Part shown: positions 1-14,291 of the stretch, in pieces
How positions within the stretch are numbered: the first letter of the stretch is position 1
Layout of the letters: each line of letters starts with the position of its first letter
From: Polyodon spathula
Taxonomy: Eukaryota > Chordata > Actinopteri > Acipenseriformes > Polyodontidae
Length of the DNA: 64,000 nucleotides
Direction of reading: 5' to 3'
Assembly (NCBI RefSeq): GCF_017654505.1
Contig: NC_054549.1
Coordinates: 24,118,969 to 24,182,968, forward strand
The notes under the pieces: generated by a model
Databases searched by the model: none
Told to the model about the DNA's origin: nothing
What the model saw: only the letters and a program-made list of their open reading frames with translations
Program-made: the position numbers and the translations under genes

Positions 1-99
1 GGGCTATGGTGCAGGCAACAAGCTCGGGGGACCTCATTAGGGTCACTGTAAAAATCTAGAATGACATCAAATATTCCTCAATGGGATTAAATCAGAGAG

Positions 100-710
100 T
101 AATCACTATGTAACGCAATTTTTGTTCGTGGGTAGTAAGTGTTATTTCCTAATTGCTTATGCCTCAAAAGTATAGAAAATGGCTATTATTCCCCACAAAC
201 TTTGCTTTTGTGACCAGGACAGTGATATTTCAAAATATCACTATTTCCAATGGGAAAATGGGCAAATGTGTGTCTTTTCGTTCACATAAAGTCAGAAAAA
301 AACAACATATGAATCCAAATTAACATGTATTTATACTAAAGTAACACAAAAATGACTACAAAAGATTTAGAAGTGAGTAGTTTTTCGAGATTTACGATTA
401 TACTGTATTTACAGTATAATTGTAAATCTCGAAAAACTACTCACTTCTAAATCTTTTGTAGTCATCTTTGTATTACTTTATTATAAAGTATTTAGTATTT
501 TTTCTGACTTTATGTGAATGAAAAGACACACATTTGCCCATTTTCCCATTGGAAATAGTGATATTTTGAAATATCACTGTCCTGGTCACAAAAGCAAAGT
601 TTGTGGGGAATAATAGCCATGTTCTATACTTTTGAGGCATAAGCAATTAGGAAATAACACTTACTACCCAGGAACAAATTTATTTATTTTTTTTTGTTAC
701 ACAGTGATCA
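100..710. repeat. Long foldback palindrome (arms about 300 bp)
   Basis: Sequence 130-400 reappears as its reverse complement at 417-670 with few changes. The dyad centre is at 408-409 (tactgta tt tacagta), and a weaker match extends to taatcactatgtaac (100-114) against gttacacagtgatca (696-710). It is non-coding, in the DNAH12 intron upstream of the first exon in the window. It looks like a foldback/MITE-type element; the family is not recognised. Confidence 0.85.
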
Positions 711-813
711 TTGGTTCATTACAGGCATATTAATCAGTATATCTGTATGACTGTATTGTTCCTCCAATAATTGCAATGCTGATTGTTGAAGCGTGGTGGT
801 CTCTACTACGCAG

Positions 814-961
814 GTGGTCCAAGGCTGCTGATGACCTGCAGAACACCTATGATAACCTAACGGGTGATGTCCTGATCTCCGCGGGCGTCATTGCCTATCT
901 GGGTGCCTTCACTGCTGCCTTCCGCCAGGAGTGCACCAAGAGCTGGACCCAACTGTGCAAG
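814..961 (+). CDS. DNAH12: DNAH12 exon a (first in window)
   Basis: The acceptor is ctacgcag and the donor is AAG|gtgagc. It enters in phase 2 and encodes [15 protein letters not shown] followed by [20 protein letters not shown], a hallmark of the end of the dynein stalk and the start of AAA5. The upstream polypyrimidine tract is modest, so the 5' edge is slightly less sure than the 3' edge. Confidence 0.85.
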
Positions 962-1109
962 GTGAGCCCTCCAGCCTCTCCCTGTGTGCAGTAACCTCAC
1001 ATTGATCACAGGGATCAAGCACTCATCCAACCAGAGACATGATGGCATCTGTTCATTTTAGCAGGCATGTGCAATATATTTATATTTATATTTATATTTA
1101 TATTTATAT

Positions 1110-1200
<91 letters not shown>

Positions 1201-4006
1201 ATGTAAATATAATATTTTATTTTAAGGACGTTTTGGCCAAAAGCCCTCCTTCAGCTGTTTAAAAAGAAAAGTAAACACATTGCAGTAAACTTCTTTTTGT
1301 TTAAGAATTGTAATTATACAAAAATCCTGTGGATGGTGTCATGATTATTAGAATAGAATGTTCATTCCCAGAGGTTCCAAAGTTCCCCTTTTGAAGATAA
1401 ACTCTTGTTCCTTTTGGTGAGCAACATTTGTTCCATAGCACTGATTGATCACACAGACTGTGATGTCTTCAGCGGTGTGATCATCACTGTTGAAGTGACG
1501 GGCTACTGGAAATGCAATGGTGTTAATGCGAGTGCTTCTTAAGTGTTCTACAAATCAATCTGCTAAATGCCTTTTATTTTCCCCAATATACGTTGTTGCA
1601 TTTGTTGCAGATAATGCAGTAGACTATTCCTTTAGATGTACAAATAAAATGTTCATGAATGTTGAATGAAGATTGAATGCCTCTAATCTCTGTTTGAGAA
1701 GGAATGTATTTACAGGTATTACATTGTGGTCTAGTACATGGATATGTACCTTTCAAAGGTTCCCCAGAAGGACGAATAGCACTGTGCAACACATATTCTC
1801 TTATATTCTTGTCTCTTCTACATGACATCAAGGGGGGAGTCTTGAGAATAGGTGTTGTTGATTGGTCTTGTTTTAAAATTGTAAAGTTTCTTTGCACAAG
1901 TGAAATCCAGGGTTGGGTGGAAATTTGTTACTGACTGAATTAATTACTTTAAATCCTCACTGGAGATGGTGGAAATTCCAAAGATGTGGTCAGTGTACCT
2001 AAGATATAGTTTAGGTGTGTTTGCATTGTATTGCTATAAAAATTTGTTTTCAACCGATCCCACAAAAAGGCAAGCATAATATTAGCATGGTGTATGGTGA
2101 TGTATTATAAAATAATAGTTACTGGGGGTGTGAAGGACCCATTCTTCCAAGTGGAAGGGGCACTGAGGTGTTGCTGAGATCAAGCCAGGACATAATTTCA
2201 TTGAGCTGGTCAACCCAGCTCTTCTAACTCATGCCTTGGGGTTTTTAATATGAGAATGTGCACAGCCCCAGATCACTCAGAGAGTTTATAACCAGCCCCA
2301 GATCACTCAGATAGTTTATTACCAGCCTCAGATCACTCAGAGAGTTTATTACCAGCCCCAGATCACTCAGTTTATAACCAGCCTCAGATCACTCATAGAG
2401 TTTATTACCAGACTCAGATCACTCTGCTGCACTGAGTGAGGGGGTTATCAGGTTTATGACCAGTTGCAGGTCACTCAGCTACACTCAGTGAGGGGGTTAT
2501 CAGAGGCAGTCAGTTCAGTATAGGAATATGAAGGAAAGATTTGTTTGAATGCTGCTGTTTTTTTCATCAGAGTAAGCAGATCCCATGCTGTGATGACTTC
2601 TCTCTCAGTAAGACCCTGGGGGATCCCATAAAAATACGAGCCTGGAACATTGCTGGCTTACCCACTGACACTTTCTCCATCGACAATGGGGTGATAGTGG
2701 GAAACTCTAGGCGCTGGTAAGTGATGGACAGAGATTTGAAAGTTACAGACCATATATTACATTTTCAATTTATTTAGTAAATACCATGCTTTTAATGTTA
2801 CATTAGTAATAATTTTTATAGGGAGATTTGGAGGGTATCAGACCGCTTCTCAATGACAACTCACATGACTGTGGGGAGGCTGGTTGTACAATCTTTGATA
2901 CAGAAGCACCTGCCAAGCAAACACATACTTCTTTTTTATTTTGTTACTTAAATTCTTGTTGCCATGTTTAGTTTAGATTTTTGAAAATGTCTTGTTCTTG
3001 TTAATGCATCCCATTGGTTTAAGTTTATGGACACTAGTGCCTTCAGTGCACTATTTAAACTGTATGGGTGGGTATTATTATATCAGCTTGATAGGGCTGC
3101 CCCCTCCTTATGAGACCTACTGTAGGTATGCTCAGTCTATGAAGCCCCACACAGTTTCAGGTTATGGGTGTTACAGTGAGCACTGTCCTGACTCGGAACC
3201 TCTCAACCCTCCCCGCCAGGCCCCTCATGATCGACCCCCAGGGGCAGGCCAACAAGTGGGTGAAGAACTCCGAGAAGGAGAGCAATCTGAGTGTGATCAA
3301 GCTGACGGACTCTGACTACATGCGCACCCTTGAGAACTGCATCCAGTTTGGGACGCCTCTGCTGCTGGAAAACGTGGGAGAGGAGCTGGACCCCTCGCTC
3401 GAGCCCCTGCTGCTCAAACAGACCTTCAGACAAGGTAGAGTGAAGTGGGCTGGGCCACGGAGGTGCTGGGGGGGGGGGAATAGGGGCCAGGGAGGGACAC
3501 AGGGGCCAGAGAGGTGCCAGTGAGGTGCCATGGATTGACACAGGGGCTGGGGATGTGCCAGGGATGCACCAGGGAGGGACACAGGGGCCGTATACGTGCC
3601 AAGGAGGGAGAAAGGGGATGAGGAGGTTCATAGGGGCCATGGAGGGACACAGGGTCATGGGAGGGACACAAGGGCCGGGGTGGGACACAGGGCCTGTGGA
3701 GGTGCCAGGGAGGGACACAGAGGTTGGGGAGGGACATAGGGTCTAGGGAGGGACACAGGAGCTGCGGAGGAACACAGGGGCCGGTGAGGACACAGGGAGT
3801 TGCGAGGGCGGGGGGGGAGCGGTGCAGTGCAAAATGAACACCTTTTTGTTCCTCTTGACGTTTCTACGTTTCTCAGTTTTTCAGAGTTGCACGTTTATTT
3901 GAACCACAGTTTGGAAATTACATAAAGTTGGAAAAAGGTAAACGTAAAAAAAAACAAAAAACATGTATTTATATATATATATATTAGATTATAAATAGCA
4001 ATTAAA

Positions 4007-4040
<34 letters not shown>

Positions 4041-4044
4041 TATA

Positions 4045-4087
<43 letters not shown>

Positions 4088-7000
4088 ATATTATTATAAA
4101 TAATATATATATTATCATGTAAATATTTTAAATATTATAAGGGAGTTCATTTTAAAATTGTTATTTTTGGGAATAATTATTTCAATTTTAACATTTGTAT
4201 TATTTTAATTGCATTCACTGATTAGATAAAGGTACGTGTGTTTCTACTTTTTTCATTTGTTCTAAAAGCATGTGTTTTTCAGTACAGTATTTTACAGTAT
4301 TCCTGCATTTAAATATTGTCTTCTACAGTATTTTTCTAATTTGCTATTCGGTGCATAGATATGAAAATTATTGCTTTGTCTTTGTATCAAATATACAGTG
4401 GCTCTCAAAAGTATGCTTTTCCACATTTTATTGTGTTACAATAAACATAGACTCAAAATGGATTTAATTTTTAGTTTTTGTCACTGATCAACACAAAAAA
4501 AGTCCATAATGTCAAAGTACAAATACAAAACAGAAAATAATTGATTGCATAGGTAGTCACCCCCTTGAATCAATATTTGGTAGAGGCACCTTTGGCAGCA
4601 ATTACAGCCATGAGTCTGTTTGGATAAGTCTCTACCAGCTTTGCACATCTGGACACTGCAGTTTTTGCCCATTCTTCTTTGCAAAATTGCTCAATCTCCG
4701 TCAAGTTGAATGGGGACCTTTGGTGAACAGCAATTTTCAACACATTTCACATATTCTCAATTGAATTGAGGTCTGGGCTTTGACTGGGCCACTCCAGGAC
4801 ATTGACCTTTTTGTTTGTAAACGACTCCAGTGTGGCTTTGGCTGTATGTTTGGGGTCATTGTCCTGCTGGAAGATGAATCTTCTTCCAAGTCTCAGGTCT
4901 CTTGCAGACTTCAGCAGGTTTTCCTCCAGGATTTCTCTGTACTTTGCTGCATCCATTTTGCCCTCTATCTTCATGAGCTTTCTAGGCCCTGATGCAGAGA
5001 AGCATCTCCATAGCATGATGCTGCCACCACCATGCTTCACGGTAGGGATGGTGTTCTCAGGATGATGTGTGGTGTTAGGCTTGCGCCAAACATAGTGCTT
5101 AGCGTTGATTTGGTCACATCAGACCATAGAATCTTCTTCCACTTGGACTCAGAGTCTCTCACATGCCTTCTGGCAAGCTCTAGCCGAGATTTGATGTGAG
5201 TTTTTTTCAACAATGGCTTTCTTTTTGCCACTCTCCCATAAAGGGCAGTTTTGTGAAGCACCCGGGCTATTGTTGCCGTATGCACAGTGTCTCCCAGCTC
5301 AGCCGTGGAAGACTGTAACTCCTTTAGAGTTACCATAGGCCTCTTGGTGGCCTCCCTGACTAGTGCCCTTCTCGCCCGGATACTCAGTTTTTGAGGACGG
5401 CCTGTTCTAGACAGATTCACAGTTGTGCCGTATTCTTTCCATTTCTTAATAATGGACTTTACTGTGCTCCGGGGGATATTCAAGGCCTTGGAAATGTTCT
5501 TATATCCTACCCCTGATTGGTGCTTTTGAAGAACCTTATTCCGGATTTGCTTTGAATGTTCCTTCATCTTCATGATGTAGTTTTTGTTAGGAAATGTACT
5601 AACCAACTATGGGATCTCCCAAAGACAGGTGTATTTAACCTGAAATCATGTGAAACACCCTAATTGCACACTGGTGGACCCCATTCAACTAATTATGTGA
5701 CTTCTAAAGACAGTTGGTTGCACCAGAGCTTATTTAGGTGTGTCCTAGCAAAGGAGGTGAATACTTATGCAGTCAAGTATTTTCTGTTTTATATTTGTAA
5801 TTAATTTAGAACAATTTGTAGATTTTATTTTTCATTTTGACATTATGGACTTTTTTTGTGTTGATCAGTGGCAAAAACTCAATTTTTATTCCATGTTGTA
5901 ACATAATAAAATGTGGAAAAGTCCAAGGGGAGTGAATACTTTTGAGAGCCACTGTATATATCTTTATTAGCACAATTTCCATTGTTTTAATAATGTGGGT
6001 GTTTTATGACTTCTTGATCAATTGTTTCAACATTGGTAATGGTTGACTCTGAGGAGGGCAAAACAATAAAAAGGACATCTCCAAAGACGCTTTGAGCAAT
6101 GCTTTGGTAAATTACTCCAGGAGCAATCCCCCAGTTGCCCCCAAGACATGTGGATAACACTATGAAGGCATGTGGATAATAGTATAGACATGTGGCTGAC
6201 AGTATCAAGACACGTGGATAATAGTAGCAGGACCTGTGAATAATAGTATCAAGACATGTGGATAATAGTATCAAGACCACCCTGACTGTTTATACCATAC
6301 CAGACACTGCTGGTTATTTCATTGTCTCTGTATGCAAGTATAATAACAGCTGTTCGCATATCAGGGTCTAGTTTAATAATCTAAACGGTGACAGATGTAA
6401 ATAGTATCATTCTTGAACTCTGCACTCGTCCTTCCTGTTTAACGCCCCCCTTCTTTGCTTCACTGAACCCAGTAAGAACAGTACAGATCTATAGAGCAGG
6501 ATTGTGCTAGCAGGATCATTGGATAGACCCCATGGCTTTGCTCTTGCTGCAATACATGTTAATACAGTACTTTGTGCCTTGTAGGAGGTGTTGAGTGCAT
6601 CCGGCTTGGGGAAAATGTGATTGAGTACTCCAGTGACTTCCGGTTCTACATTACCACCAAGCTGAGGAATCCACACTACCTACCGGAGCTGGCTACCAAG
6701 GTGTCCCTGCTCAACTTCATGATCACACCCGAGGGCTTGGAGGACCAGCTCCTGGGCATCGTGGTGGCCAAGGAGAGGTGTGTTTCTGACTGCAGTGCTG
6801 AAGTTCTGTAAACTTGGAACATCAAGCAACCTTTGTTTCAGGGAGGAGCAGTGCAATGATTGTTCTCAGTAGTTTCTTAGTTTTTTATTGATCCATGTGT
6901 TTTGTAAAAAAAATTGAGTTTATGCTTCAAAATAGGGTCCTTAAAACTATACTCAGTACATGCAACTTTATATTTTGTAATCTGCTGTTGTGAGTAATTT

Positions 7001-10000
7001 AGTTATTATCTAAATGGACTCAGCTAAATTAGCTCAAATTGAAGCATGCAAATAGAGTGGGAAAGAGGGGAAACAGTGATCTCGGATACCGACATCAGAT
7101 ATGCGTACCCTGTATTAATAATATCCATACAGTGCAGCTCAGTGCAACAGCCCCTTGTATAGTATGTCTGGGGACACTGGGATGCTGTACTCTGCCCCTA
7201 ATGGTTTGTGAACGATGTGCAGGCCGGAGTTGGAGGAGGAGAGAAATGCACTGATCCTGCAATCTGCCGCCAACAAGAAACAGCTGAAAGAGATCGAGGA
7301 CAAGATCCTGGAGACGCTTCAGTCTTCCGAGGGCAACATCCTGGAGGACGAGAGTGCCATCCAGGTCCTAGACTCGGCCAAGATCATGTCCAATGAGATC
7401 AGCAAAAAACAGCAGGTGAGAGGCGAGCACAGTGCTGGCTGCAGCATAGAGTACAGGGCTCTGGAGCAAGGCCAGCGTGTAGGGTCTGCAGAGAGAGGAT
7501 AGCGTGGAGTAGAGGCTGCAGAGAGAGGATAGCGTGGAGTAGGGGCTGCAGAGAGAGGGTAGGGTGCAGTAGAGGTTTACAGCTCAAAACGTTACAGGAT
7601 CAAGATTACCTGTCTGTGTGATAGAATATTCTTGACGAGGTGAACTATCAGACTAGGGTCTTCCAATCAGGGCTATATTGCTTAAGCAGTATCTAGTTTT
7701 GGTCACCTTAATACACATAAGACAGTAGTGCTCTTGAGTAGGTACAGATATAACAAATTACAGGACTAAATGGGATGAGCTATTTGGATGGGTTAAAAAA
7801 AATCTCTTCAGACCAGAAAGAGGACAAGTTCCTAAATGGTATAGTTAACCCAAGAACAGAGCATAGGGTGAAGCTGAACAACAGTTCAGTAGAAATCACT
7901 GCTGTATATAAGCTATAAATTAATGGAATAATTTACGAGAGGACGTTGTAACATAAAAAAAAAGCCATTTGATTCTTTCCTAGGGCGAATGGTATGCTAG
8001 CAAGGGAAGAGCCTTGATGGTCACTGAGTCATCCCCAGCGTTTCTTACCCCTTCCTGTTTTCAGTAAACTGATAATAGCCCAGTGTGATAAGTGCAAGTG
8101 GTGTAGTGAATAAAACAATGTCCAAACAGTTATGTTTTCCAAAAATATCAGTGTTTTTAATAAATAAACAAAAAGAACCACCCCTCTACCAGCAATGGTA
8201 TCAGGGGGAACACGGCTGGTTTGCAGACCCCACTCCAACAGTTCTGTCCACGAAAGTGTGCTTTTAATCCGCAGGGTGGTGCTGGTGTCATGTGGTGAGG
8301 GTAGTGCTCTGGTGATGCGGGCTGGTTCCGTGGCTGCAGCCGCTGGCTCCATACTCCTCCTCTGCAACAAAAAAAACAAACAACACGTAACAAAAGAAAA
8401 CTCAATACTTCGGCCGGTGGTTACGTTCTCAGCGCAAGGCAGCGTACCGACATAGCTGCTTCCCCTTTGTACCCATACACTCCGCCCTGCAAACAACCTG
8501 TCGCATTGGTTTCTCCAATAGAAGGCCGTCCCGCAGCTGCTTGCAGTGGAGTCGTTCCGGGTACTTGCAACTACGAGTCCCTCCTAATATGGTCACCTTC
8601 TGGTTTCCACCTACCATCAAGGCGGTCCATCTATGAGGCAGCATACCACTGTCCTTACATGACGTCCTTTCTCGTTGGGAGGGAGATTTACAACATTGAT
8701 TCTTTCGCTCTCTGTCATAGAAACAGATCCCAGTCCTGAAAGAGCTATCCATTCCATCACGGAATACCTAACAAAACAAGCATGAAAGAGCTTTCGATTT
8801 CATCATGGAATACCAAACAAAACAAGCATGAAGTCAGTCTCATAGATTACATATAGTAGGGGATACCTGGAAATAAAATCTACATAGCCCACAATGCCTG
8901 GTATGTTATTGCAGCATGAAATTGTTGCAATGGATTTTGGACCCGTTATAATAATTGCTAAAGGTTTTCACGCAGCTCTGAATTCAACTGCTTAAACTGC
9001 TGCTCTTTTGAGCAATGTACATGTACTGATCCCTCCGTTCCTTCTTCAGATCGCAGAGAGGACAGAACTGAAGATAGCAGAGTCCAGAGAGGGATACAGG
9101 CCTATCGCCAAGCACTCCTCAGTTCTGTTCTTTAGCATCGCGGACCTGGCTAACATTGACCCCATGTACCAGTACTCTCTCGGCTGGTTTGTTAACCTCT
9201 ACATCAACTCCATCCTGGACAGGTGAGAGCACAGAGTTAGAGACATGCCCCCATTGAACAACTCTACAAGTGGTGTCTCACACCCTGAAATAATCCTCAA
9301 TCCTACTGAGGGCTTGTACAACTCTGACTGCTCGGCTGAACTAGTTCAGTAACATTTTAACTACATTGTTCACGTCCGTTACCCAAAAAATTATCTCCTG
9401 CATTTTATATGCTTTAATATAATTTAATAAGTGTAAATTTGAGTGTGTAATAAAATGTGTTTGAAAATCCATGCATTTTAAAAAATATATACTATTTATG
9501 TTTTACATGTTTGAGAATGTGCTGTGCAGGGTGAGTCACACAATCAGGGCAATTCACCAGTCTTCACTGGGGTCTCCAAAGGGAGCTTCACATTGACTCT
9601 GGTGCTTCCGCGGGTTAGGGAGGCCAAACTGGCAAGAACTGTTTCTCGACATCTCGCTAGAGCAAACCCTGCTTGCCTTGTACCCAGTGAGCTCAGAGTG
9701 GACGCTTGCAAGGCCGGCATTACATCCGCTCTCGAATTCCTGGGTGTAAAAGAGGAAGTTGGCTTAGTCGTGGGATCAGGGGATGCCACTGAACCATCAG
9801 TTCTCTTGAGCTGTGTGGGGAATCGGTGAGGGGAAAAAATAATAGGTCATTCCAAATTGTGGAGAAAATCATGGGTAAAATAATTGGGCACACCAAATAA
9901 AATAAAACAAAGGTTATTGCATAAAAAGCAGTGTAGAAAAGTTTTTTTTAGCTGTATTTACATCTTTGTAAATAGCACCAGTCACTTTTTTTTTTTATCA

Positions 10001-13000
10001 CCTGTTAACCAGGGTTACATGTTTTAGGGTGGCTGTATTAAGATCATTAAAACCATAGGGTGATCTAGGGCAAGCAGGCTTGTGGAGGAGGAAGCTTGTG
10101 TCCCTGAAAAAAAACGAATGAACATGGTCAAATGAAGGTGTCCCTGAAAACAAATGAACAAGGTCAAATGAAGGTCAAATGAAGTTCCCAAAAAGCTAAA
10201 CTATAGAAGATGTACAGCAGTAGTAAACAGACATCAAGGAGTGTGTTAGTGGTATAAAAGTGAACATGACTTTGGGACACTGCAGGGTTAAGCATCAAGA
10301 ATAAGGGTGGGTATAATTGCCCTGTATATGTTATTTCCTTAGTAACAAATCTAAAATCCTGGAGAAGCGTCTGAGATACCTGAATGACCACTTCACCTAT
10401 AACCTGTACTGCAATGTGTGCCGCTCGCTGTTTGAGAAGGACAAGCTGCTCTTCTCCTTCCTGCTGTGCTGCAACCTGCTCATGTAAGTCCCCCTAATGG
10501 AGCCCTGGCAGGCTAGAGGAGATGATGAGATTGGCTTCCTACTCTATGTGCACCCCATTGGTTACTGGAAAACAGAGCATGCGATGCCAGGTGACATAGT
10601 CTGTAACACGGCAATATGATGTAGTAGCAGAGGATCTAAAGCCATTACAATCCACTGTCTGTGCTCTCATCTCTGCTTTTGTGCAGTTTGATAAATCTGT
10701 ATTTTTATGTTGTTTTATATTACATTTTGTAATAAACAATTAGTTAAGACAAGACAGCAAAATAATTCTGCCCTCTAGGCCTATGAAAAATACACTAAAC
10801 CTGCAAATACAAAAACCTTGAGGACCACCGGGCTAGATGGTGCAGAGAGCTTGGCCTTGTGCCTTACATTCACTCGTGGGATCAGGTAATTTGTTAGCTT
10901 AATGCACTCCCAGTTGCAGGTTATTGGTTACGCGATGTACAAGTGTGTGCCCTGTAACTGAAAACTTGCTTATATAGTTACACCCTTAAGTTTTTGCAAT
11001 GAAATACTTGTAGACACTTTAAATATCTAATAGGTTTGCATATTGAAATGTGAGTGCCTCTTTCCACATCCTGTCTCGTGCTCATGTTTGCGCCCCTCTC
11101 TGTATTCCCACAGGGCTAAGAAGGAAATTGATTACCAGGAGTTCATGTTCTTGCTCACGGGAGGGGTGGGTCTGCAGAACAGCCTGGAGAACCCGGACCC
11201 ATCCTGGCTGCTGGACAAGAGCTGGGACGAGATCTGCAGAGCCAGCGACCTGCCAGCCTTCAGAGGGCTGCGGTGAGCTAGCAAGGGACTGGACTTTCAA
11301 TGTGTTTTAATCCTGCCATTTAAACACTGAAGAAATGCAACAGAACCCAACTCTGATCCCTTGTATTTCTTTGTATATTTCAGGGAACATTTCCTCAAGG
11401 CTCCAAGTGATTTCCTTGCCATTTACGACAGCAAGGAGCCCTACAACGAGCCTTTACCGAAACCATGGAACGAAAAACTCAATGAGTTGCAAAAGATGAT
11501 CATTCAGAGGTGTCTCAGGCCTGACAAGGTAGGGGCTGTCTGAGTGCAATGGGGCCGTCTCCTTTAGAATGGAATGAATACTGCACACAGATTGTGTGTC
11601 CTAAAGGGTTTGCATGAAATTACAAAGCAACAGATAAAACAAACACTGACCAGGTTAACAGTAAAACATACTGCACTGCGCACAGAGCTCCTATTGGAGA
11701 ACTCACTAAGTTGGTTCATTCACTGTTAGACCACATTGACAGTAAATTGTACTAGTCTTATATTTTCCAGTATAAGGGGACTGCCACTAATTCACTGGTT
11801 TAATATTTCACGTTATATTTTTTTTAAAAAAAAATTTATGTTGAAAGATGCTTAAATAATTATAGATATACTGTAAAGTGCTTTCTTTAATTATCTCTAT
11901 GACAAAATAACTAAACTAAGTTATCACTCACTTGTGTTAAAGATCACCCCCGGTATCTCGAACTATGTTACTGATAAGCTGGGGAAGAAGTTTGTGGAGC
12001 CCCCTCCCTTTGACCTGACGAAGAGCTATGCAGACTCCAACGCTACAATCCCTCTCATCTTCGTTCTCTCCCCAGGGGCAGACCCTATGGCTAGTAAGTG
12101 AGAGAACTTTTTCAAATTACCTGCAGCTGGGCAGTGCTTCTGTCAGGGATACAGAGATACTCTGGACCATACACATTTGCTGAATGTTAAATTTTGCTTT
12201 ATAGGAATACATTATTCCTTTTCAATTTGCGTAACTTGTATTTTTGTATCTGTTTATATTATTTACCATGACCATCATCAATGATCATTTGCAAATGCAT
12301 TGGGTAGAAGGTATTCCACCTTGCTCAGGCTTGCTCAGAGACTGTCCTGAAGATAAAACATGTTTAATATCTGTTAGTGCAGAAATAGCGTAAGAAACAG
12401 AAACTAAATTATGAAAACTGAACAAAGTATTTCTTTACTTCCTTTTTGGACAATTACACCCCTTCACTGTCACCCCCAGGCCTTCTGAAGTTTGCAAACG
12501 ATAAAAACTTTGGGGGAGACAAGTTTCAGGCCATCTCCCTGGGGCAGGGCCAAGGTCCCATCGCTGCCCGGATGATTCGCGCTGCCATGACGGCAGGGAG
12601 CTGGGTGTGCCTGCAGAACTGCCACCTGGCCGTGTCCTGGATGTCCACACTGGAGAAGATCTGCGAGGAGTTCAGCCCTGACTCCTGCCACCCGGACTTC
12701 AGGCTCTGGCTTACCAGCTACCCCTCACCCAAGGTACTGACACCCTGCAGAAACTGCACCTGCAAGCAGAGATGTCTCTAACCTACTCTACTTCAACATG
12801 CCAGCTTACAAAAAACAAACACATCTAAAACATACATCGTTACACATTTGAGACCTATGTAGTGAATAGATGTGTATCGTGTGGATTGTGGAATTCTTTT
12901 TATAGCTACAATCACTTTAAAATGTCTATTTGACCCAGTCTCTTCAAGTATCAAAGTGTCTTCTCGTAAGCACTTGGGCAGAGGACTGTACAGCACATAA

Positions 13001-14208
13001 TTAATACCATTATCCAAGTCTGGAGAATTTTCAAGCACCTGGGTTAAGGTTAGGGTTAGGGTTAAAATGGAAATAACCTGCTGGCTTGCAGGTTATTTCC
13101 ATTTTAGAGACTAGAACTATTATCCACCTGGCTTTTGCAGTAGGATCTTCACAGATCAGACACTTAAACACATCCTGAACCAGTCTAAGCCTGTAAAGAT
13201 ATGGTAGCTATGCCCAGTCTAAGTACAGTCCAGGAGCTGTGACCCAGAGAAGGAAAAATAATATGGTATTGTCCATACTGTGCAAAGAACAGCACAATTT
13301 ACAATACAGTGCAAAGTGTTCTGTTTTCTTAATGCGATTTGGAGGAAAACTGCAATTTTAGATAAACATTATAAAAAGTGATCTCTTCTTTAGTTTATGC
13401 CTACTGTACCAATGTCATGTGTGGCTGTACGTTCTGTTTCTTTTGTGGTGACCTCTCGTTCCTCTAGTTCCCAGTCACTATCCTGCAGAACGGAGTGAAG
13501 ATGACCAATGAGCCCCCCACTGGTCTGCGCCTGAACCTGCTCCAGTCATACCTCAGCGACCCCATCTCAGACACAGAGTTCTTCAGCTCTTGCAAACATA
13601 AAGAGCAGGTACATGCGAGCAAGCATTAACCCTAAAGAAATCAAACCTGAGCATGGTGAAAACGTAGTGTAAGCATGGTAAACGCACAGAGAGTTATGGT
13701 TAAGCATTGTAAAATCCATGGCAAAGCAAATGCCTAATACATGCATGGGTAAAGTGAAAACCTTTTCTCAGCAATGTGAAAAGAGGCAATAGATATCGGG
13801 TAAATTTTATTCTTATTAGTTATCATTTGTATATTCATAATTTAGTATATATTAACAATTATTAACCCCTTGAACACTGTTTTCTTTTTTTTTCAATTGT
13901 CAAACAACCAAAACCACCTAAACGTTTCCATTAAAAAGAGAAAGGATTTTGTGGCAGTTATTTTATGTTTTTCAGGGGTCGAGAAAGAAGTCCAGTCACT
14001 TTAGTGACAAGTCCTGGGTTTTATAAAAAGCAAATCCTGGTGTTACCTTGCACCTCGGACATAGAAAAGCAATCCCGGTGTTAACGTTGCGAAATATATA
14101 ACAGGGTGTTGAGGTTTTGATTTAAGAAACTCCAAAACTAATTCTTTTGGGGTAATAGTGACCCCAAGTTTTTGCAAAAGAATGTGTCATATAGTATTAT
14201 ATATATAT

Positions 14209-14291
<83 letters not shown>

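Noticed and set aside
3203..3737. Pro-rich minus-strand frames opposite DNAH12 exon c and the adjoining minisatellite
   Set aside because: Shadow of the exon plus G-rich repeat.
13043..13062. A true telomere or chromosome end
   Set aside because: Only about three TTAGGG-like units, with intact gene exons on both sides.
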